Shown here: in pieces, positions 8,635 through 18,001 of the stretch
Layout: every line of letters starts with the position of its first letter
Position numbering within the stretch: position 1 is the first letter of the stretch
Source: Blattabacterium cuenoti
Lineage (GTDB): Bacteria > Bacteroidota > Bacteroidia > Flavobacteriales > Blattabacteriaceae
Length of the DNA stretch: 64,000 nucleotides
Reading direction: 5' to 3'
NCBI RefSeq assembly: GCF_014251575.1
Contig: NZ_CP059191.1
Span: 62,001 to 126,000 of the forward strand
Notes under the pieces: generated by a model
Databases searched by the model: none
The model's input: only the letters and a program-made list of their open reading frames with translations
Told to the model about the DNA's origin: nothing
Position numbers and translations under genes: made by a program

Positions 8635-9939
8635 ATGAAAAAAATTTTATTCTCTATTTTCATTTTATCTTTTTCTTTTTTTTCTTTCTTAATAGCTGAA
8701 GAGATACAAGGAGATGCTGAAGAAGGAGCAAAACTTTTTAAAAAAAATTGCACAGCATGTCATTCTATGGATTTAGAAAAACAAATGATAGGTCCTGCTC
8801 TATCTAACGTAACCGAAAAAAGAAGCCGTGAATGGTTACATAAATGGATTATAAATAATAAATCTTTGAGAGAAAGTGGAGATAAAGATGCTATAGCTAT
8901 TTACAAAGAATATGGAAACTTGGAAATGAATTTATTCCCTCAACTCTCTAATAAACAAATAGATGATATTTTATTTTTTATTCAAAATCCAAATTCGATA
9001 AAAAAAAAAGAAAAAATAGAAAGTCATGAAATAAACCGTGAAAGTGAAATAGAAGAAAAACAATTTTTAACTAAATTGATTGTTTTTTGTTTTAGCATTC
9101 TATCTTTAATTTTACTTTGGACTTTATACAGAATTCAACTTCTAACTAAGTTATTAAGTGAAACAAAAGATCCCATTTTCGACAAAAAAGATTTTCTTAT
9201 AAAGATTTTATACAATAAAATTTTAGGAAAAAAAAAGATAAGATGGAGATTCCTATTCTGTTTTGTAGGTTTTTTATTTTTGCTAGGAATATATGGGATT
9301 TGGAATTCTCTAATGAAAATAGATGTAAATAAAGGGTACAAACCTGTACAACCGATTTATTTTTCTCATAAAATTCACTCTGAAATTAATGGAATTGATT
9401 GTCAGTATTGTCATTCTTCTGCAAAATATGGAAAAGTATCCGGTATTCCTTCAGCAAATATTTGCATGAATTGTCATATCACTATTGATGAATATAAAGG
9501 AGATTATTTAGAAAAAGGAAAAAATAGAGACGAATACAATCAGGAAATACAAAAAATATATCACTCTGTAGGATGGAATCCGGAAACCAGGAAATATTCT
9601 AAAAAAACTCATCCTATTCAATGGATCCGTATCCATAATATGCCAGATTTTGTTTATTTTGATCATTCTCAACATGTTATAAATGGAGAAAAAATGATCA
9701 AAAAACTTAAGAAAGTCAATTTGGTTTGTAATGCTTGTCATGGAGATGTCCAAAAAATGGATCAAGTAGAAATGTCTAATGATTTTACCATGGAATGGTG
9801 TATTTCCTGTCATAGAAATATAGAAATCGATATAAACAATCAATATTATAAGAAGTATTTTTCGAATGATATAAAAAAAGAAAATAAAATAACTGTAGAT
9901 ATGGTTGGTGGAACAGAATGTGCTAAATGTCATTATTGA
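8635..9939 (+). CDS. actA: Alternative complex III subunit ActA, multiheme cytochrome c
   Basis: Six CxxCH haem motifs are visible: CTACH near the start, then CQYCH, CMNCH, CNACH, CISCH and CAKCH. The first belongs to a fused N-terminal monohaem cytochrome c domain and the other five to the ActA pentahaem part, an arrangement I know from flavobacterial homologues. A signal peptide (MKKILFSIFILSFSFFSFLIA) starts at 8635; an in-frame ATG at 8617 would add six residues. Two membrane segments lie in the middle (around LTKLIVFCFSILSLILLW and FLFCFVGFLFLLGIYG). The complex oxidises quinol and reduces cytochrome c or the oxidase. It is the first gene of actABCDEF. Confidence 0.93.
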   Translation: MKKILFSIFILSFSFFSFLIAEEIQGDAEEGAKLFKKNCTACHSMDLEKQMIGPALSNVTEKRSREWLHKWIINNKSLRESGDKDAIAIYKEYGNLEMNLFPQLSNKQIDDILFFIQNPNSIKKKEKIESHEINRESEIEEKQFLTKLIVFCFSILSLILLWTLYRIQLLTKLLSETKDPIFDKKDFLIKILYNKILGKKKIRWRFLFCFVGFLFLLGIYGIWNSLMKIDVNKGYKPVQPIYFSHKIHSEINGIDCQYCHSSAKYGKVSGIPSANICMNCHITIDEYKGDYLEKGKNRDEYNQEIQKIYHSVGWNPETRKYSKKTHPIQWIRIHNMPDFVYFDHSQHVINGEKMIKKLKKVNLVCNACHGDVQKMDQVEMSNDFTMEWCISCHRNIEIDINNQYYKKYFSNDIKKENKITVDMVGGTECAKCHY

Positions 9940-9946
9940 AAAATAA

Positions 9947-12922
9947 ATGAAAGCGATTAATAAAATTATTATGAAATTAAAAAATAAAAAAGTAGTTTCA
10001 AATTATAACCCAATTAAAGATCTTTTTAAAGAAAAAACATCTAGACGTGATTTTCTAAAATGGATAGGTTTTAGCACAGCTTCAGTCACTTTAGCTGCTT
10101 GCAAAGGACCAGTCATTCAATCTATCCCTTATGTTGTTAAACCAGATTCTATAACTCCTGGAATTCCCAATTATTACGCTTCCACTATGATTGATTCTTT
10201 TGATATAGGAAGTGTTTTGGTGAAAACAAGAGAAGGACGTCCTATAAAAATAGAACCTAATTCAACTTCAAAATACTTCAACACAACTTCGGCTAGAATA
10301 CAATCTTCTTTATTATCTCTTTATGATGAAGAAAGATTAAAATATCCTTTTTTAAAAGGAAAAAAAAGTTCTTGGATCAAAATAGATAATTATATTATTC
10401 AACATTTGGAAAATATATCTAAAACAAAAAAAAATATAGTATTCCTTTCTTCTTCTTATCCAAGTTTTTCCACCAAAAAGTTAATTCAAGATTTTAAAAA
10501 AATATATCCTAATACTAAGTGGATTATTTATGATGCTATTTCCTATTCCAAAGTATTAGATGCATCAGAAAAAATATTTGGAGTTCGTGCTTTTCCCTTT
10601 TTTGATTTGGAAAAATCTGAATTAATAGTTTCGTTTGATGCTGATTTATTAGGAGATTGGAGTCCAGAAAATATGGGGCCATCTTATGTATCAAATAGGA
10701 ATCCTAAAAAATCAATGATGCAACATATTCAAATAGAAAGCAATATGACTATTTCTGGAGCAAATGCAGACATTAGAATAGCGAAAAAACCTTCTGACAT
10801 TAAGAATATGTTATTTGAAATTTATCAAAAAATTTTTTTTGAAAAAGAACCTAAAAATCAACATGCAAAGGAAATAGCACTTTTAATTGAAAAAGCAGGA
10901 TCCAAAAGTGTAATTCTTGCAGATGGAGACCAGGAATCTTATGAACTTTCTTTTTTAATTAATAAAAAAATTAAAAGTAATGCATTGCAAAATAATCAAT
11001 ATATTTTATCAAAAGAAAGCAATGATCAAGAATTAGATAAATTTTTAAAAAATTTGGAAAAGGGAAACATTGGATGTTTATTTATTCACAATACTAATCC
11101 TATTTACAGTTTTCCATTATCTATTTACAAAAAAATAAAAAAATTCATAAGAGAAATACCCTTAACTGTATCATTTTCTATGAATAAAGATGATACTAAT
11201 GAAATCATAGATGTATTAGCACCTACTCCTCATTGGCTAGAATGTTGGGGCGATATGAATCCTATTACTAATATTTTCACGCTGATTCAGCCCACCATTC
11301 AACATATTTTTGATACAAGACAATTGCAAGATTCCTTAATTATTTGGGGTAAAATGAAATATAAAAATTATTATGATTTCTTGAAAAAAACCTGGAAAGA
11401 AAATATTATTCCTGAATCTAATCTTTCATCTTTTAATGAAGCATTGTTTCATGGAGTTGTGCAAACGAAGAATCAAAAATTTATTAAAAAACTTGTAGTG
11501 AATGAAAAGAAAATACAAAAATATGGTCAAAAATTAATTAATTATGAAGAAGGAATAAAAGAACATTTTGAACTAAGATTATATACAAAAACAAGCATGG
11601 GAGATGGACATCAATATAATAATCCTTGGCTACAAGAATTTCCGGATCCCATCACACGTACTACTTGGGATAACTATTTAACCATGTCATATTTTGATGC
11701 AAACAGAATGAAATTAAAGAATTGGAATGTAGGAGATGGATCTTTAAATGGAAATTGTGTAGACTTAATTAGAAATAATAAAATATTAATTCGAGATGTT
11801 CCTGTTTTGATTCAACCTGGACAAGCTATAGGATCTATAGGCTTAGCTTTCGGTTATGGACAAAAAAATGGAAAGTTATCCAAATTATGTAATGGAAAAA
11901 ATGCTTACAGAGTTTATGAAAATTTTTCTATTCTACAAAAAAATATACAAATAAAAAAATCCGAAAGGATACATAAGTTTTCTTGTATTCAATTGCAAAA
12001 TACAACAGTAGGTAGAAATTTAGTGAGAGAAACAAATTTAGATACCTTTTTAAGAAATCCTAAAGAAATTTGGAATAAAGAAGAAGAAATTTATACTCAT
12101 AAAGGAAGATTTTCTCCACAAGAAATTTCTCTTTGGGATCAAAAAGAAGGAAATAAAAAAAATGGGCATCATTTTAATTTATCTGTAGATTTAAATGCTT
12201 GTATTGGATGCGGAGCTTGCATTATTGCATGTCATTCAGAAAATAATGTTCCTGTTGTTGGAAAAGAAGAAATAAGAAAATCTAGAGATATGCATTGGTT
12301 ACGTGTGGACAGATACTATTTCAATAATAAAGAAAATCATGATCATAAATCATTAAATATTTATAATAATCCAAAAGTTTCTTTTCAACCTATAATGTGT
12401 CAACATTGTGATTATGCTCCTTGTGAAACGGTATGTCCTGTGGGAGCAACTGTTCACGGAAAACAAGGACAAAATATGATGGCTTATAATCGTTGTGTAG
12501 GAACTCGTTATTGTGCAAATAACTGTCCTTATAAAGTTAGGCGTTTTAATTGGTTCGATTATGCTAATAATCAAAAATTTGATTTTAATATGAATAATAC
12601 TTTAGGAAAAATGGTTTTAAATCCGGATGTAGTCGTTAGAACTAGAGGTGTTATGGAAAAGTGTTCTTTATGTATACAAAGAACACAATATGTTATAGGA
12701 ATAGCAAAAAAGGAAAAAAGAAAAATAAAAGACGAAGAATTTGAAACAGCTTGCAGTATTTCTTGTCCTACAAAAGCCATTACTTTTGGAGATGTTAATG
12801 ATCAAAATAGTCTTATTTCCAAAAAAATAAAAGATTCAAGATTTTATAAACTTCTCGATTTTATAGGAATCAGACCTAATGTTTCTTATCAAGTGAAAAT
12901 AAGAAATGATAAAAAACAGTAA
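9947..12922 (+). CDS. actB: Alternative complex III subunit ActB, Fe-S/molybdopterin-like protein
   Basis: The 991 residues hold a twin-arginine-like segment (SRRDFLKWIGFSTASVTLAAC, also a lipobox-like cysteine) near residue 30. Next comes a molybdopterin-oxidoreductase-like domain that in ActB is thought to lack the cofactor, and then a C-terminal four-cluster ferredoxin domain. Its cysteine groups are CIGCGACIIAC, CQHCDYAPCETVCP, CVGTRYCANNCP and CSLCIQRTQ with CSISCP. It carries electrons inside the Act complex on the periplasmic side. It starts seven bases after the actA stop. Length and domain order are normal for flavobacteria. Confidence 0.93.
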   Translation: MKAINKIIMKLKNKKVVSNYNPIKDLFKEKTSRRDFLKWIGFSTASVTLAACKGPVIQSIPYVVKPDSITPGIPNYYASTMIDSFDIGSVLVKTREGRPIKIEPNSTSKYFNTTSARIQSSLLSLYDEERLKYPFLKGKKSSWIKIDNYIIQHLENISKTKKNIVFLSSSYPSFSTKKLIQDFKKIYPNTKWIIYDAISYSKVLDASEKIFGVRAFPFFDLEKSELIVSFDADLLGDWSPENMGPSYVSNRNPKKSMMQHIQIESNMTISGANADIRIAKKPSDIKNMLFEIYQKIFFEKEPKNQHAKEIALLIEKAGSKSVILADGDQESYELSFLINKKIKSNALQNNQYILSKESNDQELDKFLKNLEKGNIGCLFIHNTNPIYSFPLSIYKKIKKFIREIPLTVSFSMNKDDTNEIIDVLAPTPHWLECWGDMNPITNIFTLIQPTIQHIFDTRQLQDSLIIWGKMKYKNYYDFLKKTWKENIIPESNLSSFNEALFHGVVQTKNQKFIKKLVVNEKKIQKYGQKLINYEEGIKEHFELRLYTKTSMGDGHQYNNPWLQEFPDPITRTTWDNYLTMSYFDANRMKLKNWNVGDGSLNGNCVDLIRNNKILIRDVPVLIQPGQAIGSIGLAFGYGQKNGKLSKLCNGKNAYRVYENFSILQKNIQIKKSERIHKFSCIQLQNTTVGRNLVRETNLDTFLRNPKEIWNKEEEIYTHKGRFSPQEISLWDQKEGNKKNGHHFNLSVDLNACIGCGACIIACHSENNVPVVGKEEIRKSRDMHWLRVDRYYFNNKENHDHKSLNIYNNPKVSFQPIMCQHCDYAPCETVCPVGATVHGKQGQNMMAYNRCVGTRYCANNCPYKVRRFNWFDYANNQKFDFNMNNTLGKMVLNPDVVVRTRGVMEKCSLCIQRTQYVIGIAKKEKRKIKDEEFETACSISCPTKAITFGDVNDQNSLISKKIKDSRFYKLLDFIGIRPNVSYQVKIRNDKKQ

Positions 12923-12940
12923 AAATGAAATAGAAAAATT

Positions 12941-14320
12941 ATGTCAAATCATTATGAATCTCCTGTTAGAAAACCGTTAATTTTAGGGAAAAAAACATTC
13001 AAAAATATTACTGATGACATATTAAGACCTATAGAAAATAAAGCTGGAAATCTATGGTGGATTGCCTTATTTATTTCTATTTTAGCTTTTTTATGGGGAT
13101 TAGTATGTATTTTTTACACAATCGAAACGGGTATTGGAGTATGGGGATTAAATAGAACAATAAACTGGGCTTGGGATATTACTAATTTTGTATGGTGGGT
13201 TGGAATTGGTCATGCGGGAACTTTAATTTCTGCTGTTTTATTATTATTTCGTCAAAAATGGCGTTTATCTATCAACCGTTCAGCAGAAGCAATGACTATT
13301 TTCGCAGTTATTCAAGCTGGTTTATTTCCTATTATTCATATGGGTAGGCCATGGAATGCTCATTGGGTATTGCCTATTCCTAATCAATTTGGAACTTTGT
13401 GGCCCAATTTTAATTCTCCTTTATTGTGGGATGTTTTTGCGATTAGTACTTATTTTTCTGTTTCTACTGTTTTTTGGTTTATGGGATTAATACCTGATTT
13501 TGCTATGATACGAGATAGGGTATCAGATCCTTTTCAAAAAAAGATTTATAGCATTCTTAGTTTTGGATGGGGAGGAACATCAAAAGATTGGCAAAGATTC
13601 GAAGAAATTTCCTTGATTTTAGCTGGTTTATGTACTCCATTAGTTTTTTCTGTTCATACTATAGTTTCATTTGATTTTTCAACTTCTGTCATCAAAGGTT
13701 GGCATAGTACGATATTCCCTCCCTATTTTGTAGCAGGAGCTATATTTTCTGGTTTTGCTATGGTACAAACTTTGCTTGGTGTAGCAAGAAAAGTTCTTTC
13801 TTTAGAAAGTTATATCACGAAAAATCATATCGAATATATGAATATGATTATTTTGCTAACAGGAGGAATCGTTTTATTGGCTTATATTTCAGAATTTATT
13901 CTTTCGTGGTATTCAGGAGATTCCTTTGAGAAGTTTATTTATTTTTCTCAAGAAGCAGCTAAAGGTCCATTTTGGTGGGCTTTTTGGGCATTGATTATTT
14001 GTAATGTTATAATTCCTCAATTTTTATGGATCAAATCTGTACGTAGAAGTTTTTTTTGGTCTTATGTTATAGCTATAATTATAAATATTGGAATGTGGTT
14101 TGAAAGATTTGACATTATTGTTTTAAATCTAAGTCATGACTATCTTCCTTCTTCTTGGACCGGGTTTATTCCATCATTTGTAGATGTTGGAATATTTATA
14201 GGAACTATTGGATTATTTTTTTTTCTTTATTTATTATACATACGTTCGTTTCCGGTCATCTCACAATCAGAATTAAAAACAATATTGAAACCTGACAATA
14301 AAAAACAAGAAAATGAATAA
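12941..14320 (+). CDS. actC: Alternative complex III subunit ActC (NrfD-like membrane protein)
   Basis: A polytopic NrfD/PsrC-family protein of 459 residues with about ten hydrophobic segments; it forms the quinol-binding membrane part of complex III. Recognisable stretches include FVWWVGIGHAGTLISAVLLL, MTIFAVIQAGLFPIIHMGRPW and VHTIVSFDFSTSVIKGWHSTIFPPYFVAGA. It lies 18 bases after actB and overlaps actD by eight bases, as expected for one transcript. Confidence 0.94.
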   Translation: MSNHYESPVRKPLILGKKTFKNITDDILRPIENKAGNLWWIALFISILAFLWGLVCIFYTIETGIGVWGLNRTINWAWDITNFVWWVGIGHAGTLISAVLLLFRQKWRLSINRSAEAMTIFAVIQAGLFPIIHMGRPWNAHWVLPIPNQFGTLWPNFNSPLLWDVFAISTYFSVSTVFWFMGLIPDFAMIRDRVSDPFQKKIYSILSFGWGGTSKDWQRFEEISLILAGLCTPLVFSVHTIVSFDFSTSVIKGWHSTIFPPYFVAGAIFSGFAMVQTLLGVARKVLSLESYITKNHIEYMNMIILLTGGIVLLAYISEFILSWYSGDSFEKFIYFSQEAAKGPFWWAFWALIICNVIIPQFLWIKSVRRSFFWSYVIAIIINIGMWFERFDIIVLNLSHDYLPSSWTGFIPSFVDVGIFIGTIGLFFFLYLLYIRSFPVISQSELKTILKPDNKKQENE

Positions 14321-14825
14321 ATATGTACATGCATTATATGATAATGATTACACATTAATAAATAGTATTAAAGTTATTCAAAATCATGGATTTAGTATAC
14401 ATGAAGTTTATTCCCCTTTTCCAATTCACAATTTGGACAAAATTTTGAAATTAAAAAAAACTAATTTATCTTTTTTATCTTTCATATATGGATTGTCTGG
14501 TTTTTGTTTAGCAAGCATATTAACTTGGTATGCTATGATTTTTGATTGGCCTCAAAATATTGGCGGTAAACCATCTTTTTCTTGGATAAGAAACCTTCCT
14601 TCTTTCATTCCTGTAATATTCGAATTATCTATTTTCTTTTCTGCACATTTTATGTGTATTACTTATCTGATTCAATGTAGATTATTTCCAGGATCTTTTC
14701 CTAAAAATCCAGATTCAAGAACCACTGATAACATGTTTTTAATGGAGATTCATACGAAAGAAAATACTAAAAAATTAGTGAACTTATTAAAAGAAAATGG
14801 AGCGATGGAAGTCATTATAAAATAA
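14313..14825 (+). CDS. actD: Alternative complex III subunit ActD (DUF3341)
   Basis: A 170-residue DUF3341 protein with two membrane helices (about FIYGLSGFCLASILTWYAMI and FIPVIFELSIFFSAHFMCITYLI) between cytoplasmic ends. The N-terminal stretch VHALYDNDYTLINSIKVIQNHGF is an ACT-like region typical of ActD. It is a structural subunit without cofactors. Its start overlaps the end of actC, suggesting coupled translation. Confidence 0.9.
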   Translation: MNKYVHALYDNDYTLINSIKVIQNHGFSIHEVYSPFPIHNLDKILKLKKTNLSFLSFIYGLSGFCLASILTWYAMIFDWPQNIGGKPSFSWIRNLPSFIPVIFELSIFFSAHFMCITYLIQCRLFPGSFPKNPDSRTTDNMFLMEIHTKENTKKLVNLLKENGAMEVIIK

Positions 14826-14858
14826 AAATTAACTAACTCAAAGTAATTTATTTGATTT

Positions 14859-15467
14859 ATGAAAAAATGTTTTTATGGAATTGTTATCATTTTAAATGTT
14901 ATGTTGTTATTAGAATCTTGTTGGTTAGATAAAAAAAAGCCAAATACAGTGTATATGCCAAATATGTATTATTCAGATGCATATGAACCCTATTCAGATC
15001 CTTATTTCAATTATAATAAAAAAATTAAGAAAATTCAAATTTCTCTATTTTTAAATGGAAAAACTTCTTCACTTATCCCAGTAAAGGGAACTGTTCAAAG
15101 AACTGATTTTTATGATTCTATTTCTGATGAAATAGAAAACAAAGGATTTGATTATTCTAAAAAAATAATTACATATCCCTTTTATAAAAATATAGGAACA
15201 AAAGAAGATATTCTGAAAAACGGAGAAAAATTATATCAAATTAATTGTTCTATATGTCACGGAAATGATGGAGATGGACAAGGTCAATTAGTAAAAAATG
15301 AAAAAATTTTAGGTATTCCTAATTATAAAGATAGGGATATGACTATTGGAAGTGTTTATTATGTTATTACATATGGTAAAAACAATATGAATTCTTATGC
15401 TTCTCAATTAAATAAAATAGACAGATGGAAAATATCGGAATATGTCATGTATCTAAAAAACAAATAA
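14859..15467 (+). CDS. actE: Alternative complex III subunit ActE, monohaem cytochrome c lipoprotein
   Basis: A 202-residue protein with a lipoprotein signal (IVIILNVMLLLESC, lipobox LLESC) and one haem site CSICH near residue 131, with a Met-containing stretch (NNMNSYASQL) as probable axial ligand. It acts as periplasmic membrane-anchored electron acceptor within the complex. It lies 33 bases after actD; actF begins two bases after its stop. Confidence 0.91.
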   Translation: MKKCFYGIVIILNVMLLLESCWLDKKKPNTVYMPNMYYSDAYEPYSDPYFNYNKKIKKIQISLFLNGKTSSLIPVKGTVQRTDFYDSISDEIENKGFDYSKKIITYPFYKNIGTKEDILKNGEKLYQINCSICHGNDGDGQGQLVKNEKILGIPNYKDRDMTIGSVYYVITYGKNNMNSYASQLNKIDRWKISEYVMYLKNK

Positions 15468-15469
15468 AC

Positions 15470-16723
15470 ATGTATCAATTTTCTAAAAAAAATAAAAAAA
15501 TTATTATTCTTATAATGATTATAGGTTTGATTTTCATTTTTTTGGATAAAATTTTTTTAGAAAAAAAGAAAAATTTTTCGAATTTCAACAAGGTAAAAAA
15601 CATAAAAGAAATAAAATATGAAGAAAAAAAGAATAAGCCTTGGCCAGGTTTATATATTTCTATTTTTTATTTCACTTCTATATCTTTAGGATCTTTATTT
15701 TTTTTAGGAATACAAAATGTCTCAAAATCAGGATGGTCTGTTATTCTTCATCCTATTATGGAGAAAATAGCTTCTTTTATTCCATATGGATGTTTGATGA
15801 TTTTTATCATTTTATTATTAAATGCAATGGATTTCATTCATATGTTTCATTGGATGGATTCTGATTTATACGACCCATATTCTGCTAAATATGATCAAAT
15901 TATTGCAAGTAAAAAATTATTTTTAAACATTCCTTTTTTTTTAATAAGAAGCGTTATCTATGTATTAGGATGCATTTTTTTTTATTCAAAGATTAAAAAA
16001 ATATCTTATACGTTAGATTTAACACATTCTTTAAATGATTATAAAAAATTAAATCTTATATCTGTTATTTTTATTATATTTTTTTCTATTATTTCCATAT
16101 TTATGGCATGGGATTGGATTATGTCTTTAAATCCACACTGGATTAGCACTTTATTTGGATGGTATGTTCTTAGTAGTTATATAGTAACAAGTATAGGAAC
16201 TATTTCTATAATAGCTATTTATATGAATAAAAAAGGATATTTCCCCTTATTCAAAAAAAGTCATTTACACGATTTGAGCAAATATTTATTTTCTAGTAGT
16301 TTATTGTGGACTTATCTTTGGTTTTCACAATTTTTACTTTATTGGTACGGAAATATTCCAGAAGAAATTTACTATTTTTTAAAAAGAGAAGAAATGTATA
16401 ATTCAATTCATTTTTGGATGCTTATCCCCAATTTTATAATTCCTTTTTTTGGATTAATAAGTAGTAAAAATAAAACTAATCCTAAAATAGTGTTCACTAT
16501 TTCCTTAATTTTACTAATTGGACATTACATGGATATATACAATTTAATAGCTCCAGATATCAATAAAAAAGGAATTAAATTTGGAGTATCCGAAATAGGT
16601 TCTTTATTATTAATAGGTGGTTTTTTCAGTTATATTTTGTTTTCAAATTTAAAAAAACTCAATTCTGCTACAGGAAATCCTTTTTTTCATGAAAGCAAAA
16701 ATTACAAATACCCCTACATGTGA
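15470..16723 (+). CDS. actF: Alternative complex III subunit ActF (second NrfD-like protein)
   Basis: A polytopic membrane protein of 417 residues with about ten hydrophobic segments, related to ActC and thought to form a second quinol or proton pathway subunit. The ATG at 15470, two bases after the actE stop, is preferred over an in-frame start at 15425 inside actE. In related flavobacteria cytochrome oxidase genes often follow; here the operon ends and its last 10 bases overlap the convergent broken hemD gene. Confidence 0.89.
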   Translation: MYQFSKKNKKIIILIMIIGLIFIFLDKIFLEKKKNFSNFNKVKNIKEIKYEEKKNKPWPGLYISIFYFTSISLGSLFFLGIQNVSKSGWSVILHPIMEKIASFIPYGCLMIFIILLLNAMDFIHMFHWMDSDLYDPYSAKYDQIIASKKLFLNIPFFLIRSVIYVLGCIFFYSKIKKISYTLDLTHSLNDYKKLNLISVIFIIFFSIISIFMAWDWIMSLNPHWISTLFGWYVLSSYIVTSIGTISIIAIYMNKKGYFPLFKKSHLHDLSKYLFSSSLLWTYLWFSQFLLYWYGNIPEEIYYFLKREEMYNSIHFWMLIPNFIIPFFGLISSKNKTNPKIVFTISLILLIGHYMDIYNLIAPDINKKGIKFGVSEIGSLLLIGGFFSYILFSNLKKLNSATGNPFFHESKNYKYPYM

Positions 16724-17290
16724 ACATTATAAAAATTTTTTACAAGAGAAAAAACTTCTTTTAAAGAAGTTTTTTTAGGAATCCATATTTTTTTATGCAA
16801 AAAATTTGAAATAAATTTAGCAGTGGTTTTTCCTATAGCAAAAATTTCTGTTTTTGTATTATTTTGTATTTTATTTTTTGAAAAAAAAGATTGTACACCA
16901 GAAGGACTAAAAAAAATAATTCCATGATAATCAGATAAATTTTTGATTTTACGAGGAGTTAAAAATGTTTGATAAACTTCATATCGATTTATGTTTTTTT
17001 CTTTGAAAAAATTGATGTCTCTACTTAAAGTATTTGTGTTTCCACAAAACCAATCGTAATATTGATTAGATCTTGTTTTTATAATTTCTTCTATTATATC
17101 TTGCACATAATTTTTTTTCAAAAAAAAACAATAAGGAAAGTGTTTTTTGATAAAAAAAAATGTTTTTTCTCCTACTACATAGATCTTCTTTTGAATACTT
17201 TATTGACAAAAAATCATAAGATTGAATAAAAAAATATTTTTCTGAAAAAATAGAAAAGTCCACAGATTTAGTCATAAGAATATTAATCAT
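16714..17290 (-). pseudogene. hemD: Uroporphyrinogen-III synthase remnant, N-truncated and frameshifted
   Basis: Two overlapping frames together match HemD. The first (from 17290) gives MINILMTKSVDFSIFSEKYF, resembling the TSxNAV block that normally lies some 55-60 residues into HemD. The second carries IYVVGEKTFFFIKK, the second-domain block IIFFSPSGVQSFF and the C-terminal FAIGKTTAKFI. The change of frame must fall between 17184 and 17202, because the second frame has a TAA at 17200-17202. It needs removal of one base (or gain of two) and is not in a long homopolymer. The N-terminal part is missing, with trkA ending only seven bases upstream. Total length equals about 192 codons against the usual 240-250. 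Either a decaying gene or a sequence error plus a shortened gene. Confidence 0.8.
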
Positions 17291-17297
17291 TGCTTAA

Positions 17298-17987
17298 CTA
17301 TTTTTTATCTTTCACAAAATTCATTATAGATTTGTTAGAACCAAAGAGAGTTAATATATCCCCTTTTTGTAAAACAGTATCCCCTGTAACTAATCCAATA
17401 ACTTTTCTTGTGGAATTTATTTTGGAAGACATAGGATTTTTTATATCTCGTATTACGGTAATTAAAGAAACAGAATATTTTTGCGTTAGTTTTAAACTTT
17501 TAACAGATTGTCCATTAAAAGAAGATGGAGAAAAAACTTCTGCTATAGAGTGTTTATTATCCACTCTAAAATAATCTAAAGCATAATTAAAAGATATTTG
17601 TTTAGTCAACCTAAAAGCTGCATCCTGTTCTGGATGCACAACATCACTAATTCCCATAGCTTCTAATATGGTGTCATGTATTTTTGATAAAGATCTACTA
17701 ACTATTCTAAGATTTTTATACTTTTTTTTAAGTATAGCGGTAGTTACTATTGATGACCCTTCGTTTTCTCCGATAGCTACAATACCTAAATCTGCTTGTT
17801 GAATAGGTAATACTTTATAAGCGGCTTCATTATTAGCATCCATACATACTACATTTGCTATATGATCCTTTAATAAATCTACTTTTTCCATTTTATGATC
17901 TATGCCAAATACTTCATGTCCATTATCTGTTAAATTGAGAGCTAAAGATCTTCCAAAATTTCCTAATCCAACAATTATAATCTTCAT
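17298..17987 (-). CDS. trkA: TrkA/KtrA-type potassium uptake regulatory subunit
   Basis: A single RCK unit of 229 residues: NAD-binding Rossmann domain (IIIVGLGNFGRSLALNLTDNG at the start, acidic residue in VFGIDHK) and a C-terminal TrkA_C domain ending LTLFGSNKSIMNFV. It gates the TrkH channel at the inner membrane in response to nucleotides. ATG at 17987 is preferred; an in-frame TTG at 18005 would add six residues and overlap the trkH stop. It is co-directional with trkH, and the hemD remnant follows after seven bases. Confidence 0.9.
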   Translation of the reverse strand: MKIIIVGLGNFGRSLALNLTDNGHEVFGIDHKMEKVDLLKDHIANVVCMDANNEAAYKVLPIQQADLGIVAIGENEGSSIVTTAILKKKYKNLRIVSRSLSKIHDTILEAMGISDVVHPEQDAAFRLTKQISFNYALDYFRVDNKHSIAEVFSPSSFNGQSVKSLKLTQKYSVSLITVIRDIKNPMSSKINSTRKVIGLVTGDTVLQKGDILTLFGSNKSIMNFVKDKK

Positions 17988-18001
17988 GTTTTTTTCATTA
18001 A

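Noticed and set aside
9508..9933. 141-codon open frame antisense to actA
   Set aside because: It mirrors a clear multihaem cytochrome frame and has no family features.
17290..17574. 94-codon plus-strand frame across the trkA 3' end
   Set aside because: Antisense to a recognised RCK domain, no own motif or neighbour support.
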